From Sphingobium xanthum (GTDB taxonomy: Bacteria; Pseudomonadota; Alphaproteobacteria; Sphingomonadales; Sphingomonadaceae): 64,000 nt of DNA. The stretch is taken from assembly GCF_019737615.1 (NCBI RefSeq), contig NZ_JAHKKS010000001.1, forward strand, positions 434,001 to 498,000, in the 5' to 3' direction. Position 1 is the stretch's first letter. The number at the start of each line of letters is the position of its first letter. Below are positions 8,707 through 16,802 of this stretch, piece after piece. Made by a program: the position numbers and the translations under genes. The notes beneath the pieces are model-generated. The model searched no databases and had not been told where the DNA came from. It was given only the letters and a program-made list of their open reading frames with translations.

Positions 8707-9720
8707 ATGCCGACGATGAACATGATCCAGGCGATCAACAGCGCGCTCGACGTGATGCTTGAGCGCGACCCGGACGTCCTGCTGTTCGGCGAGGACATCG
8801 GCTATTTCGGCGGCGTCTTCCGCGTAACCGACGGGCTGCAGGCCAAATATGGCAAGAACCGCTGCTTCGATACGCCGATTGCCGAGGGCGGCATCATCGG
8901 CGCGGCGATTGGCATGGGCGCCTACGGGTTGCGCCCGGTCGCCGAGATCCAGTTTGTCGACTATATCTTGCCGGCCTATGACCAACTCGTCTCCGAGGCG
9001 GCGCGGCTGCGCTATCGTTCGGGCGGCGAGTTCTGGGCGCCGATCACGGTGCGGTCGCCTTATGGCGGCGGCATCTTCGGCGGTCAGACGCACAGCCAGT
9101 CGCCCGAGGCTTTGTTCGCGCATGTCGTAGGGCTGAAAACGGTGATCCCGTCCAATCCCTATGATGCCAAGGGGCTGCTGATCTCCTGCATCGAGGATGA
9201 CGACCCGGTCATCTTCATGGAGCCAAAGCGCATCTACAATGGCCCGTTCAACGGCAAGCATGACGAGGCGCTGAAGAACTGGGCGGGCGATCCGAGCGCG
9301 GACGTGCCCGAGGGTCATTATACGGTGCCGCTCGGCAAGGCGGCGATTGCACGCGAGGGCAAGGACGCGACCGTGCTGGCCTATGGCACGATGGTGCACG
9401 TGGCCAAGGCGGGGATCGAGGACAGCGGGGTCGATGCGGAACTCATCGACTTGCGTTCGATCGTGCCGCTCGACATCGAGACGATCGTGGCTTCGGTGGC
9501 CAAGACCGGGCGCTGCGTCATCCTGCACGAGGCGACGCGGTTCGCGGGCTTTGGCGGCGAATTATCCGCGCTTATCCAAGAGCGCTGCTTCTGGGCGCTC
9601 AAGGCGCCGATCGCGCGGGTGGCGGGCTGGGACACGCCTTATCCGCACGCCTTCGAGCTGGATTATCTGCCGGGCCCCGGGCGCCTTGCCGCCGCGCTCG
9701 TCAAGGTGATGGAGGACTGA
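8707..9720 (+). CDS. bkdA2: Branched-chain 2-oxoacid dehydrogenase E1, beta subunit
   Basis: 337-residue transketolase-like beta subunit pairing with the preceding alpha subunit to form the alpha2beta2 E1. Contains the pyrimidine-binding domain (FGEDIGYFGGVFRVTDGL; the Glu activates ThDP) and the C-terminal transketolase domain (about 210-330). The ATG lies one base after the alpha stop; an in-frame TTG slightly upstream overlaps the alpha gene and was rejected. Length and motifs are normal. Confidence 0.95.
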   Translation: MPTMNMIQAINSALDVMLERDPDVLLFGEDIGYFGGVFRVTDGLQAKYGKNRCFDTPIAEGGIIGAAIGMGAYGLRPVAEIQFVDYILPAYDQLVSEAARLRYRSGGEFWAPITVRSPYGGGIFGGQTHSQSPEALFAHVVGLKTVIPSNPYDAKGLLISCIEDDDPVIFMEPKRIYNGPFNGKHDEALKNWAGDPSADVPEGHYTVPLGKAAIAREGKDATVLAYGTMVHVAKAGIEDSGVDAELIDLRSIVPLDIETIVASVAKTGRCVILHEATRFAGFGGELSALIQERCFWALKAPIARVAGWDTPYPHAFELDYLPGPGRLAAALVKVMED

Positions 9721-9722
9721 CG

Positions 9723-11033
9723 ATGGGCCGCTATCTCTTCCGCCTGCCCGATGTCGGTGAGGGTGTCACCGAGGCCGAGATCGTCGCCTGGCATGTGAAG
9801 CCGGGGGACAAGATCCGCGAGGACGACAATCTGGCGGACGTCATGACCGACAAGGCGACGGTCGAGATGACCTCGCCGGTCGATGGGACCGTGACGGCGG
9901 TTCATGGCGATGTTGGCGCGATGCTGGCGGTGGGCGCCGTGCTGGTCGAGCTGGAGGTCGAGGGCGAGGGCAATGCCGCTTCTGCTCCCCTCCCGCCCGC
10001 GGGAGGGGACGGGGGAGGGCCTGATATCGTGCAGGCGCAGCCCGAACCGGCGCCGTCGAAGCCCTCCCCTAGCCCCTCCCGCAAGCGGGAGGGGGATGAG
10101 GTTGCGTCCACACGCAAGTCGGTGGCGCTTCCCAGGGTCGACATTCCCATCGGCCGCAAGGAAGCGTTTGCGGCCCCCGCCACGCGGCGCCGCGCGCATG
10201 AGCTTGGCATTCCGCTTCAGTTCGTGCCCGGCACGGGTCCCGGCGGCCGCATTCTGCCTTCCGATCTCGACGACTTCATCGCGGCGGGCGGCATGACCCG
10301 CGCGCCCGGCGGTCTGGCTGTGCGGACTGGCGGCGAGGAGATCAAGATCGTCGGCCTGCGCCGCCGCATCGCCGAGAAGATGCAGGAAGCCAAGCGCCGC
10401 ATCCCGCACATCGCCTATGTCGAGGAAGTCGACGTGACCGAGCTGGAAGCGCTGCGGGTGGCGATGAATGCCAAGCCCGCAGAGGGCCAGCCGAAGCTCA
10501 CTTTGCTGCCGTTCCTCATCCGCGCGCTTGTGCGTGCGTTGCCGGACTTCCCGGAGGTCAATGCTCGCTTCGACGATGATGCGGGCGTGCTGCACACCTC
10601 CGAGGGCGTGCATGTCGGCATCGCGACACAGACCCCCGGCGGCCTCATGGTCCCCGTCGTGCGCCATGCCGAAGCAATGAGCCTCGCCGAACTCGCCCGC
10701 GAGATCACGCGCCTCTCGGTGGCGGCGCGCGACGGCAGCGCCAAGCGCGAGGAACTGTCCGGCTCCACGATCACGATCACGTCGCTCGGTCCGCTCGGCG
10801 GCATTGCGACGACGCCGGTGATCAATCATCCGGAAGTCGCGATCATCGGGCCGAACAAGATCGTCGAGAAGCCGGTCGTGCAGGGGCCGTTCGTCGGCGT
10901 GCGCAAGGTGATGAATATCTCCTCGTCGTTCGATCACCGGATCGTCGACGGCTATGATGCCGCGCTGTTCATCCAGGAACTGAAGAGGCTCATCGAGCAT
11001 CCGGCGCTGATCTTCATGGGAGACGGCGCATGA
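9723..11033 (+). CDS. bkdB: Dihydrolipoyl acyltransferase E2 of branched-chain dehydrogenase, with palindrome-encoded linker
   Basis: 436-residue core enzyme that passes acyl groups from E1 to CoA. One lipoyl domain (about 1-80; DKATVEM with lipoyl Lys44), a linker, the E1/E3-binding domain (about 147-183, ATRRRAHELGIPL), and the catalytic domain (about 205-436) ending with FDHRIVDG (catalytic His and Asp). The linker residues about 88-125 are encoded entirely by a paired GC-rich palindrome (9985-10096) that keeps the frame open and yields a Pro/Gly/Ser-rich peptide. Linkers of E2 proteins are naturally flexible, so function is probably kept. The 3' end overlaps the E3 gene by four bases. Confidence 0.95.
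   Translation: MGRYLFRLPDVGEGVTEAEIVAWHVKPGDKIREDDNLADVMTDKATVEMTSPVDGTVTAVHGDVGAMLAVGAVLVELEVEGEGNAASAPLPPAGGDGGGPDIVQAQPEPAPSKPSPSPSRKREGDEVASTRKSVALPRVDIPIGRKEAFAAPATRRRAHELGIPLQFVPGTGPGGRILPSDLDDFIAAGGMTRAPGGLAVRTGGEEIKIVGLRRRIAEKMQEAKRRIPHIAYVEEVDVTELEALRVAMNAKPAEGQPKLTLLPFLIRALVRALPDFPEVNARFDDDAGVLHTSEGVHVGIATQTPGGLMVPVVRHAEAMSLAELAREITRLSVAARDGSAKREELSGSTITITSLGPLGGIATTPVINHPEVAIIGPNKIVEKPVVQGPFVGVRKVMNISSSFDHRIVDGYDAALFIQELKRLIEHPALIFMGDGA
9985..10096. repeat. Paired GC-rich palindrome inside the E2 coding sequence
   Basis: Arms at 9985-10020 and 10061-10096 are near-perfect reverse complements, each with an inner CCCTCCCGC/GCGGGAGGG hairpin, around a 40-base core. Same family as 1084-1185. 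The unit lies in the interdomain linker of the E2 gene and reads through without a stop. Confidence 0.85.
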
Positions 11034-12418
11034 GCAAGACGCTGCGCCCCAAGGTGCTGGTTGTCGGCGGCGGGCCGGGCGGTTATGTCGCCGCGATCCG
11101 GGCGGGCCAGCTCGGGCTGGAGACGGTGCTGGTCGAGGCGGAGAGGCCGGGCGGCACCTGCCTCATCAAGGGCTGCATCCCGTCCAAGGCGATCATCCAT
11201 GCGGCCGGGCTGTTCGAGGAGATGACACGGGCGAGCAGCGTGGCGGGGCATCTCGGCATCAGGCTGGAGACCGTACCGAAGCTCGATCTGGCAGCGACGA
11301 TGCGCTGGAAGGACGGGGTGGTCGACAAGCTGACGGGCGGCGTCGCTGGGCTACTGCGCCGGGCGCATGTGACGGTGCTGAATGGCTGGGCGAGCTTTGC
11401 CGACGCCAAGAGCTGCGCGGTCGAAACGGCGGACGGAACGGTGAAGATCGAGCCGGAGCATGTGATCCTCGCGACGGGATCGGTGCCGGTCGAGCTGCCG
11501 AGCATGCCCTTTGGCGGCAATATCCTCTCGTCGACCGAGGCGCTCTCGCTCACAGACTTGCCGCGCACGCTCGCGGTGGTCGGCGCGGGCTATATCGGGC
11601 TGGAGCTCGGCATCGCTTTCGCCAAGCTGGGCGTGCGGGTCGCGCTGGTCGAGGTGGCCGAGCGCATCCTGCCGCTCTATGACGAGGCACTGACCCGGCC
11701 GGTTGCCGACTGGCTGCACAAGCATGACGTCGAGATGCACCTGCAGGCCAAGGCGCTCGGCACCTCCGCGCGCGGGCTCGACATCGAGACGGCGCTGAGC
11801 GATCGCTTTACCATTCCGGCCGAGAAGATCCTCGTCACCGTTGGCCGCAAGCCGCGCACCGAGGGGTGGGGGCTGGAGAAGATGGCGATCGAGATGGAGG
11901 GCCGCTTCATCAAGATCGACGAGCGTTGCGCCACCTCCACGACCAACGTCTGGGCGATCGGCGACGTGACCGGCGAGCCGATGCTCGCCCACCGCGCCTC
12001 GGCGCAGGGCGAGATGGTCGCCGAGATCATCGCCGGCAAGCGCCGCCGCTTCGACCCCGCCGCCATTCCCGCGATCTGCTTCACCGAGCCGGAGATCGTC
12101 TCGGTCGGCCTTGATGCGCCCGGCGAGGAGCATGTCGTCGGCCAGTTCCCGTTCATGGCCAACGGCCGCGCGCTCAGCATGGATGCCGGCGATGTCGGGA
12201 CGTTCGTGCGGACCATTGCCGAGAAGAACAGCGGGCGGATCGTCGGAATCCAAGGGGTTGGCAAGCATATCTCCGAACTGGCCGGAGAGTTCGTCACGCT
12301 GGTCGAGATGGGCGCTACGCTCGAGGATCTCGCGGGGATCATCCACGCGCACCCGACGTTGGGCGAGGCGACCCATGAGAGCGCACTCAAGGCGCTCGGT
12401 CACGCGATCCATGTCTGA
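11030..12418 (+). CDS. lpd: Dihydrolipoyl dehydrogenase (E3)
   Basis: 462-residue FAD flavoprotein that reoxidises the dihydrolipoyl group of E2 with NAD+. FAD-binding GGGPGGYVAAIRAGQLG near the N-terminus, redox disulfide in GGTCLIKGCIPSKA, NAD-binding GAGYIGLELG, and the C-terminal His-Glu dyad in HAHPTLGEATHES are all present. It is a dedicated copy for this complex, being the fourth gene of the run; the ATG overlaps the E2 stop (ATGA). Its end overlaps the thioesterase gene by eight bases. Confidence 0.95.
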   Translation: MSKTLRPKVLVVGGGPGGYVAAIRAGQLGLETVLVEAERPGGTCLIKGCIPSKAIIHAAGLFEEMTRASSVAGHLGIRLETVPKLDLAATMRWKDGVVDKLTGGVAGLLRRAHVTVLNGWASFADAKSCAVETADGTVKIEPEHVILATGSVPVELPSMPFGGNILSSTEALSLTDLPRTLAVVGAGYIGLELGIAFAKLGVRVALVEVAERILPLYDEALTRPVADWLHKHDVEMHLQAKALGTSARGLDIETALSDRFTIPAEKILVTVGRKPRTEGWGLEKMAIEMEGRFIKIDERCATSTTNVWAIGDVTGEPMLAHRASAQGEMVAEIIAGKRRRFDPAAIPAICFTEPEIVSVGLDAPGEEHVVGQFPFMANGRALSMDAGDVGTFVRTIAEKNSGRIVGIQGVGKHISELAGEFVTLVEMGATLEDLAGIIHAHPTLGEATHESALKALGHAIHV

Positions 12419-12797
12419 AGTGCTGCCCGCCGAGCAGCCGACCATCCGCGTGACCGCCATGCCGGCCGATGCCAATTTCTATGGCGATATCTTCGGTGGC
12501 TGGCTGGTCGGGCAGATGGACTTGGCGGCGAGCGCTCTTGCCTCGCGCCGGTCGAAGGGGCGGGCTGTGCTGGCCTCGATGGAGCGGATCGATTTCCATC
12601 AGCCGGTGAAGGTTGGGGACGAGGTCTCCATCTATACGCGCATGGACCGGATCGGGCGCAGCTCGATGCGGATCGCGGTCGAGGCCTGGGCACGGGACCG
12701 CAATGGCGAGGCGGTGGCCAAGGTGACGGATGCGGTGATCACCTTCGTCGCGATCGACGAGAATGGCCGTGCGCGGGAGGTCGGGCGCGACTCCTGA
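12411..12797 (+). CDS. YciA-type acyl-CoA thioesterase (hotdog fold)
   Basis: 128-residue single hotdog domain hydrolysing acyl-CoA thioesters. The segment NFYGDIFGGWLVGQMDLAA is the acyl-CoA thioesterase/YciA active-site helix region, and VLASMERIDFHQPVKVGDEV the following strand. The start ATG lies within the last codons of the E3 gene (8-bp overlap), so it is translationally coupled to the dehydrogenase operon. A role in releasing branched-chain acyl groups or protecting CoA pools is inference from position. A longer open frame upstream lies over E3 and is not supported. Confidence 0.88.
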   Translation: MSEVLPAEQPTIRVTAMPADANFYGDIFGGWLVGQMDLAASALASRRSKGRAVLASMERIDFHQPVKVGDEVSIYTRMDRIGRSSMRIAVEAWARDRNGEAVAKVTDAVITFVAIDENGRAREVGRDS

Positions 12798-12909
12798 CGG
12801 GATGCGTGGTTTGGGCGGTCGAAGTGCGGGTGTTGGCTTATCTTCACGCGGACGTGCAGGTTTGTGCCGGTTAGGCGCTGAGCGCTGAGGGACGGGAAGC
12901 GCGCTTTTC

Positions 12910-13087
12910 TGCGGGGTTCCGGGCTTGGCTTCGCTAACTTCCCTCATATCGCGCATGGTGAACGCGAAAGCTCCTCTCGCAGGTGAGCGGAGGGTATTGA
13001 TTTCAGGGGATTTTACGAAGTCAAAGAGCGACGGGCGCGAGGTGGCGCTTGCGGACTTCCTAGCATGAGGGGTGGGTTGTAGGACAG
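12910..13087 (+). repeat. Dispersed ~180-bp intergenic element, copy A
   Basis: Shares ordered blocks with copies B (43016-43200) and C (51290-51462): GGTTCCGGGCT, ACTTCCC, ATCGCGCATGGTGAACGCG, GATTTTACGAAGTCAAAGAG and a final TTGTAGGACAG. The distance from ATGGTG to the last block is 133 bases here, 136 in B and 138 in C. All three copies have the same orientation. No coding potential common to the copies was found. Confidence 0.75.
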
Positions 13088-13100
13088 GGATGGCAACGTC

Positions 13101-13126
13101 GTCATTCCCGCTTTCGCGGGAATGAC
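13101..13126. repeat. GTCATTCCCGC palindrome
   Basis: Perfect inverted repeat GTCATTCCCGC / GCGGGAATGAC with a 4-base loop, 13 bases after the end of element copy A and between convergent genes. It could serve as a bidirectional stem-loop end of transcription. Confidence 0.75.
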
Positions 13127-13169
13127 TTGGTTTGGGTCGGGGCTGGAGCGCCAGAGCGCATCGTCGTAG

Positions 13170-13207
13170 CACCACCCCAACCCCTCCTCTGAAGAGGAGG
13201 GGTAAGG
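13170..13207. repeat. Single GC-rich palindrome arm
   Basis: CCCCTCCTCT-GA-AGAGGAGGGG, a perfect 10-bp stem with CACCCCAA-type flank, the same kind of arm as in the paired unit at 1084-1185 but unpaired. Lies 12 bases beyond the stop of the outer-membrane protein gene. Confidence 0.75.
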
Positions 13208-13218
13208 CAGGGCAGTCG

Positions 13219-13788
13219 TCAGAAGCGATACGACACGCCGGCCAGCACCTGGTGACGCTCGAACTTCGCATTTTCCTGGCCGAGATCGGCGTAGCGATAT
13301 TCGAGACGGGCGGAGATGTTGTCGGTCAGCTTGCGCTCGGCGCCGCCGCCGACGAACCAGCCGTCGAGCGTGCGAAGGTCGCTGCTGGTGACGTTCGCCA
13401 CGGTGGTCGTGTAGCGGGCGCGGCTGTTCTGATAGCCGCCACGGACGTAGAGAAGGTTGTTCTCGCCCACGACATAGCCGGCGCGGGCCGAGAGATCGAA
13501 GCTGTGCAGCGGATCGATGCGCGCGGCGTTGTTGCCGGACGGGCCGATGCGATCCTCGGCCGCAATCGAGAAGCCGCCTTCGACGCCGAGCACGATGTTG
13601 GGCGTCACCTGCTTGTCATAGCCGGTGAAGACGCCCGCGACGGCCGCGTCGCGATCGTCCTGGATGGCAACGTCGTGATTCCAGCCGGCCTGGACGCCGA
13701 CATAGGGGCCGTCGAACGACTGCGCGGAGGCTGCGGCCGGGACGAGCGCCGTCGCTGCCAGAACGCTGGCGATCAGGGTGCGGTTCAT
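13219..13788 (-). CDS. Outer-membrane beta-barrel protein (OmpA-like/opacity type)
   Basis: 189 residues: signal peptide MNRTLIASVLAATALVPAAA cut after ASA (about residue 22), then an eight-stranded barrel pattern (GPYVGVQAGWNHD ... NIVLGVEGGFSIAA ... SFDLSARAGYVVGENNLLYV ...) finishing LEYRYADLGQ...VLAGVSYRF with the C-terminal Phe used for outer-membrane assembly. No OmpA peptidoglycan-binding domain. Typical of small porin-like proteins of Sphingomonadales; function unknown. A related, decayed copy is visible at 53395-53547. Confidence 0.88.
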   Translation of the reverse strand: MNRTLIASVLAATALVPAAASAQSFDGPYVGVQAGWNHDVAIQDDRDAAVAGVFTGYDKQVTPNIVLGVEGGFSIAAEDRIGPSGNNAARIDPLHSFDLSARAGYVVGENNLLYVRGGYQNSRARYTTTVANVTSSDLRTLDGWFVGGGAERKLTDNISARLEYRYADLGQENAKFERHQVLAGVSYRF

Positions 13789-13951
13789 GTGTAAGTCCTT
13801 TTACGTTGGGCGCAGCCGGGCATCGCCTGCCTCGCGGACGAGACGGTGTGTCTGCCACCCCCTTTTGAGAGATGACCCTTGGGTCGGTTGATCAGGACGA
13901 GGCGGGAGACCGCAGCGGCAGGGGAAGCACCATGGCCTTCCGCCTCATTCC

Positions 13952-14013
13952 ATACCGATCGATATAATAATAGGCCGGGCGGCTTCAAGGGGTATTTATG
14001 TATCGGTCGGTAT
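13952..14013. promoter_or_regulatory. Pair of TetR-operator-like boxes
   Basis: ATACCGATCGATAT (13952-13965) and GTATCGGTCGGTAT (14000-14013) are inverted relative to each other and each is itself a near-palindrome, like operators of TetR-family repressors. No TetR gene is in the window, so the controlling protein is unknown; the boxes lie about 165-225 bases before the barrel gene start. Confidence 0.35.
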
Positions 14014-14136
14014 TTTCTCTAGAGGGGGAGGAAAATATCTCTTTCAGGGAAGGGGTTGGGACCCGGTGCGGCCGAGAATTGGGGCGCGCGTCTCGCTCAA
14101 ACACCGAAGCCGCGCTTCGCCGAAGGCATTATTTTT

Positions 14137-14202
14137 GCACGCGGAGACGCAGAGGCGCGGAGGAAGCAGCGCTTTTTTTCCGCGTCTCTGCGTCTCCGCG
14201 TG
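14137..14202. repeat. Imperfect inverted repeat at the broken end of the dioxygenase
   Basis: GCACGCGGAGACGCAGAG...GCGG on the left and CCGCGTCTCTGCGTCTCCGCGTG on the right are reverse complements around an AAGCAGCGC-T7 loop. Dioxygenase similarity begins immediately to its right and none is seen to its left. Confidence 0.8.
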
Positions 14203-14204
14203 AA

Positions 14205-14714
14205 TCAGAAAATGCTGACCTGTGGTCGGCTGCCGATCTGGCCGAGAGCATCGGGGGAGGGCGGCTGCACGTCGTCGGCTCGGTGTGCGGGGTCGAGGGC
14301 TCTGCGATCCCGAACGCTACCGTCGATTTCTGGCAGGCGGATCATGAGGGCAATTACGAAGCCCAGCTCGGTGCCGACGAGCCGCGGCTCCGCGCGATCC
14401 TATCCACGGATGCGGCCGGCAAGTTCGACTTCTGGACGGTCATGCCGCTCGGCTACACCATTCCGATGGACGGGCCGGTCGGCGATCTCATCGGCCGCAC
14501 GGCCATCTCCAACTATCGCCCGGCGCATATCCACTTCATCGTGAGCGCACCGGGCTTCGGCACGCTCGTCACGCACCTCTTCCCGGAGGGCGCCGACTAT
14601 CTGGACGACGATGTCGTCTTCGGTGTCCGGCCGCAGCTGGTCGTGCCTTTCAAGGCCGTCGCGGCCTCGCACCATGAAGTGCGCTATGACTTCGTCCTGA
14701 CGGCGTCCGACTGA
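14205..14714 (+). pseudogene. Intradiol ring-cleavage dioxygenase, 3' remnant
   Basis: Encodes the C-terminal ~165 residues of a non-haem Fe(III) catechol/hydroxyquinol-1,2-dioxygenase-like protein: LHVVGSVCGVEGSAIPNATV, DFWQADHEGNYE, VMPLGYTIPMDGPVG, NYRPAHIHFIVSAPGFGTLV, then VTHLFPEGADYLDDDVVFGV. The iron ligands of the Tyr-Tyr-His-His set that fall in this half (second Tyr and RPAHIH) are kept. The N-terminal dimerisation helices (~110-130 residues in ~290-residue relatives) are absent. An open frame extends left to 13998 but its sequence is unrelated and includes the inverted repeat. Most simply a 5'-deleted gene; expression of a fused product starting at 13998 cannot be excluded. Confidence 0.75.
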
Positions 14715-14726
14715 ACGGACCTTGCC

Positions 14727-16802
14727 TCAGCGCTGAAGGACCGCCACGCCCTCGGGCGCGAGGCTGACCTTTCTCACCTTGCCGCTGCCCAGAATGTCGG
14801 TCATCGCCGACGGCAGGGCGACCTCGCGCGCCTCGCGGCCATGGTTCACGAGGATCACGATCCGCTTGCCATTGCCTTCGCGCGTCATCAGCTCGACATC
14901 CGCTGGCACCCCGAAATCGCGAACGACCCCGGCATCGCCCAGAGCGGTGTCCATCAACCCCTTCATGACCGCATCGTCGACCAGTGCGCCGACATAGGTG
15001 ATCCGGCCCTTGCCGACCTTGCGACTGATGACCGCGGGCTTGCCGTCCAGCCAGCCGTTCGCCTTGCCATAGCGCAGAAGCACCTGCGTATCGGGCGCGC
15101 TGGTGGAGAGAAGCTCGGCCCAGATGCTCGCCTTGCCCGATCCGACCGAGATCTCTTCGTCGAGCGCGTAATATTGCTCGACCTGACCGCCGAGCAGCGT
15201 GGCCAGCGGACCGGGCTGTCGCACCGTGTCGAGCCGATTATACTCGTCCTTCATGCCCGAGCGCGGGCCGAGGATGAGATGTCCGCCGCCCTGCACATAG
15301 TCGGTCAGCCGCTTGGCCATCTCATCGGTGATGACGTTGAGGCTCGGCGCGACCACCAGTCTGTAGCGCGCGAGCGGCGCCTCGGCGGCTTCGACCATAT
15401 CGACCGCGCCCAGCGCGTCCTTCAGCGGCTGATAATAATCAAGCAGCGTCTCGATCTGGTCATAGTCCTTGTGGTGCAGCTGGAAATCGATCGCCCAGCG
15501 GCTCGGATAGTCCTGCAATATGGCGACCGGCGAGATCGGCGTTGTCCCCTTGAGCGCGGCTGACGCCTTGGCGAAGTCGCGGCCGATCTGCTGCACTTCG
15601 GAGTAGATCGGCAGAGGCCTTCCGTCCGGGCCGACGATCGAGCCGTGCATCGTTTCCTGACCGTTCAGCGCGTTGCGCCACTGCCAATAGAGCACGGCAT
15701 CGGCGCCATGGCCGACCGATTGCCAGGCGAGCGCGCGCGTCTCGCCGGGGTAGAGCATGTTCGAGACCGGCGCCCAGTTCACGAAGCCGGGTTGCGTCTC
15801 CATCACCCAGAAATTCTGCCGTTTCCAGCCGCGCACCAGATCGTGCGTCGCACCGTTGCGATAGGCCTTCAAGTGACCCATGCCGACATAATCGTCCCAT
15901 GAGGTCACATCGAGGTCGCGGTTCATCTCGTAGCGGTCGAAGCGGTTGGCCCAGCCGAGGCCACCGAAGTTGATGGTGATGAACTGCTTGTCGCCAATGA
16001 CGGCGCGGATCGCATCGAGCTGGTTGCGATGGAAGGCGCGCCATTGCGAGGTGACGAAGCGCTTCAGCTCCAGCATCCAGCCGGGATTGGCCTTGTCGGT
16101 ATTGAACGGCACCTGCTCCCAGTCCGTATAGGTCTGCGACCAATAAGCCGTGGTCCAGGCTTCGTTGAGCTTGTCGAGCGTGCCATAGCGCTGCTTGAGC
16201 CAGGCGACCCAGGCCGCGCGCGCTTCCGGGTCGTAGCTTTCGTCGGTCGGCTCATTGCCGATCTGCCAGCCGATGACGTTCGGCTCGTTCTTCACGGCCT
16301 CTGCCATCTTCGTGACGATGATCTGCGCGAACTGGCGGTAGCGCTGCGAGGAGATGGAAAATTGCCGGCGTCCGCCATGGCCGAGGCGTTTGCCATTCCC
16401 GTCGATCTGCAGCGTGTCGGGATATTTCTGCGTCATCCAGGCAGGCGGGGTATCGGTCGGCGTCCCGATCACGACCTTCATCCCATATTTGCCGGCGAGG
16501 CGGACGGCGCGGACCAGCCAGTCCATCTCATATTGGCCTTCGGTCGGCTCCATCCTGCTCCAGGCATATTCGCCGATGCGCACGACATTCGCGCCATGGC
16601 CCTGCATCAGGCGCAGGTCTTCCTCCCAGGCGCTCTCGGGCCACTGCTCGGGATACCAGGCCGATCCCAGCCAGAGCCGCTCGTGCGCAACGTCGCGCGC
16701 GGCAGCTGATGCCTTGGCGGCGGGCGTCTGCGCGACAGTCGGGAAGGCCGCAGCGCTCGCCAGCAGGGCTGCGGCAGCGAGGCGGAAGGCGAGCGTCTTC
16801 AT
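14727..16802 (-). CDS. GH42 beta-galactosidase-type glycoside hydrolase, exported
   Basis: 691 residues with a signal peptide (about 1-25, ending TVAQT). TIM-barrel domain (about 40-410) has the GH42 opening LGSAWYPEQWPESAWEEDL, acid/base Glu184 in IGNEPTDE and nucleophile Glu335 in FWVMETQPG. A GATase-like trimerisation domain (about 425-620) and a small beta C-terminal domain follow. Releases terminal beta-D-galactose or, in some GH42 members, alpha-L-arabinopyranose. Last gene of the minus-strand run; its ATG overlaps the GH140 stop (ATGA). The setting with apiosidase- and rhamnosidase-like genes suggests a pectin side-chain substrate, by inference. Confidence 0.92.
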   Translation of the reverse strand: MKTLAFRLAAAALLASAAAFPTVAQTPAAKASAAARDVAHERLWLGSAWYPEQWPESAWEEDLRLMQGHGANVVRIGEYAWSRMEPTEGQYEMDWLVRAVRLAGKYGMKVVIGTPTDTPPAWMTQKYPDTLQIDGNGKRLGHGGRRQFSISSQRYRQFAQIIVTKMAEAVKNEPNVIGWQIGNEPTDESYDPEARAAWVAWLKQRYGTLDKLNEAWTTAYWSQTYTDWEQVPFNTDKANPGWMLELKRFVTSQWRAFHRNQLDAIRAVIGDKQFITINFGGLGWANRFDRYEMNRDLDVTSWDDYVGMGHLKAYRNGATHDLVRGWKRQNFWVMETQPGFVNWAPVSNMLYPGETRALAWQSVGHGADAVLYWQWRNALNGQETMHGSIVGPDGRPLPIYSEVQQIGRDFAKASAALKGTTPISPVAILQDYPSRWAIDFQLHHKDYDQIETLLDYYQPLKDALGAVDMVEAAEAPLARYRLVVAPSLNVITDEMAKRLTDYVQGGGHLILGPRSGMKDEYNRLDTVRQPGPLATLLGGQVEQYYALDEEISVGSGKASIWAELLSTSAPDTQVLLRYGKANGWLDGKPAVISRKVGKGRITYVGALVDDAVMKGLMDTALGDAGVVRDFGVPADVELMTREGNGKRIVILVNHGREAREVALPSAMTDILGSGKVRKVSLAPEGVAVLQR

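Larger units (their letters stand above)
12798..13218. other. Gene-free stretch holding three different repeats
   Basis: 421 bases between the thioesterase gene and the convergent outer-membrane protein gene. No credible coding frame. It contains copy A of the ~180-bp dispersed element, a GTCATTCCCGC palindrome, and a single GC-rich palindrome arm, each listed separately. Confidence 0.8.
13789..14204. other. Gene-free stretch upstream of the barrel protein
   Basis: 416 bases without a supported gene. It contains the promoter side of the minus-strand barrel gene, two TetR-operator-like boxes (13952-14013) and a 66-base inverted repeat (14137-14202) that marks the left edge of the dioxygenase remnant. 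Confidence 0.7.

Noticed and set aside
12387..13271. Minus-strand open frame across the thioesterase gene and the dispersed element
   Set aside because: Crosses a real gene and three repeats; related frames over copies B and C are not conserved in start, stop or protein sequence.
13998..14204. N-terminal 70 codons of the open frame leading into the dioxygenase remnant
   Set aside because: No similarity to dioxygenases, includes the inverted repeat, and lacks a convincing ribosome-binding site.
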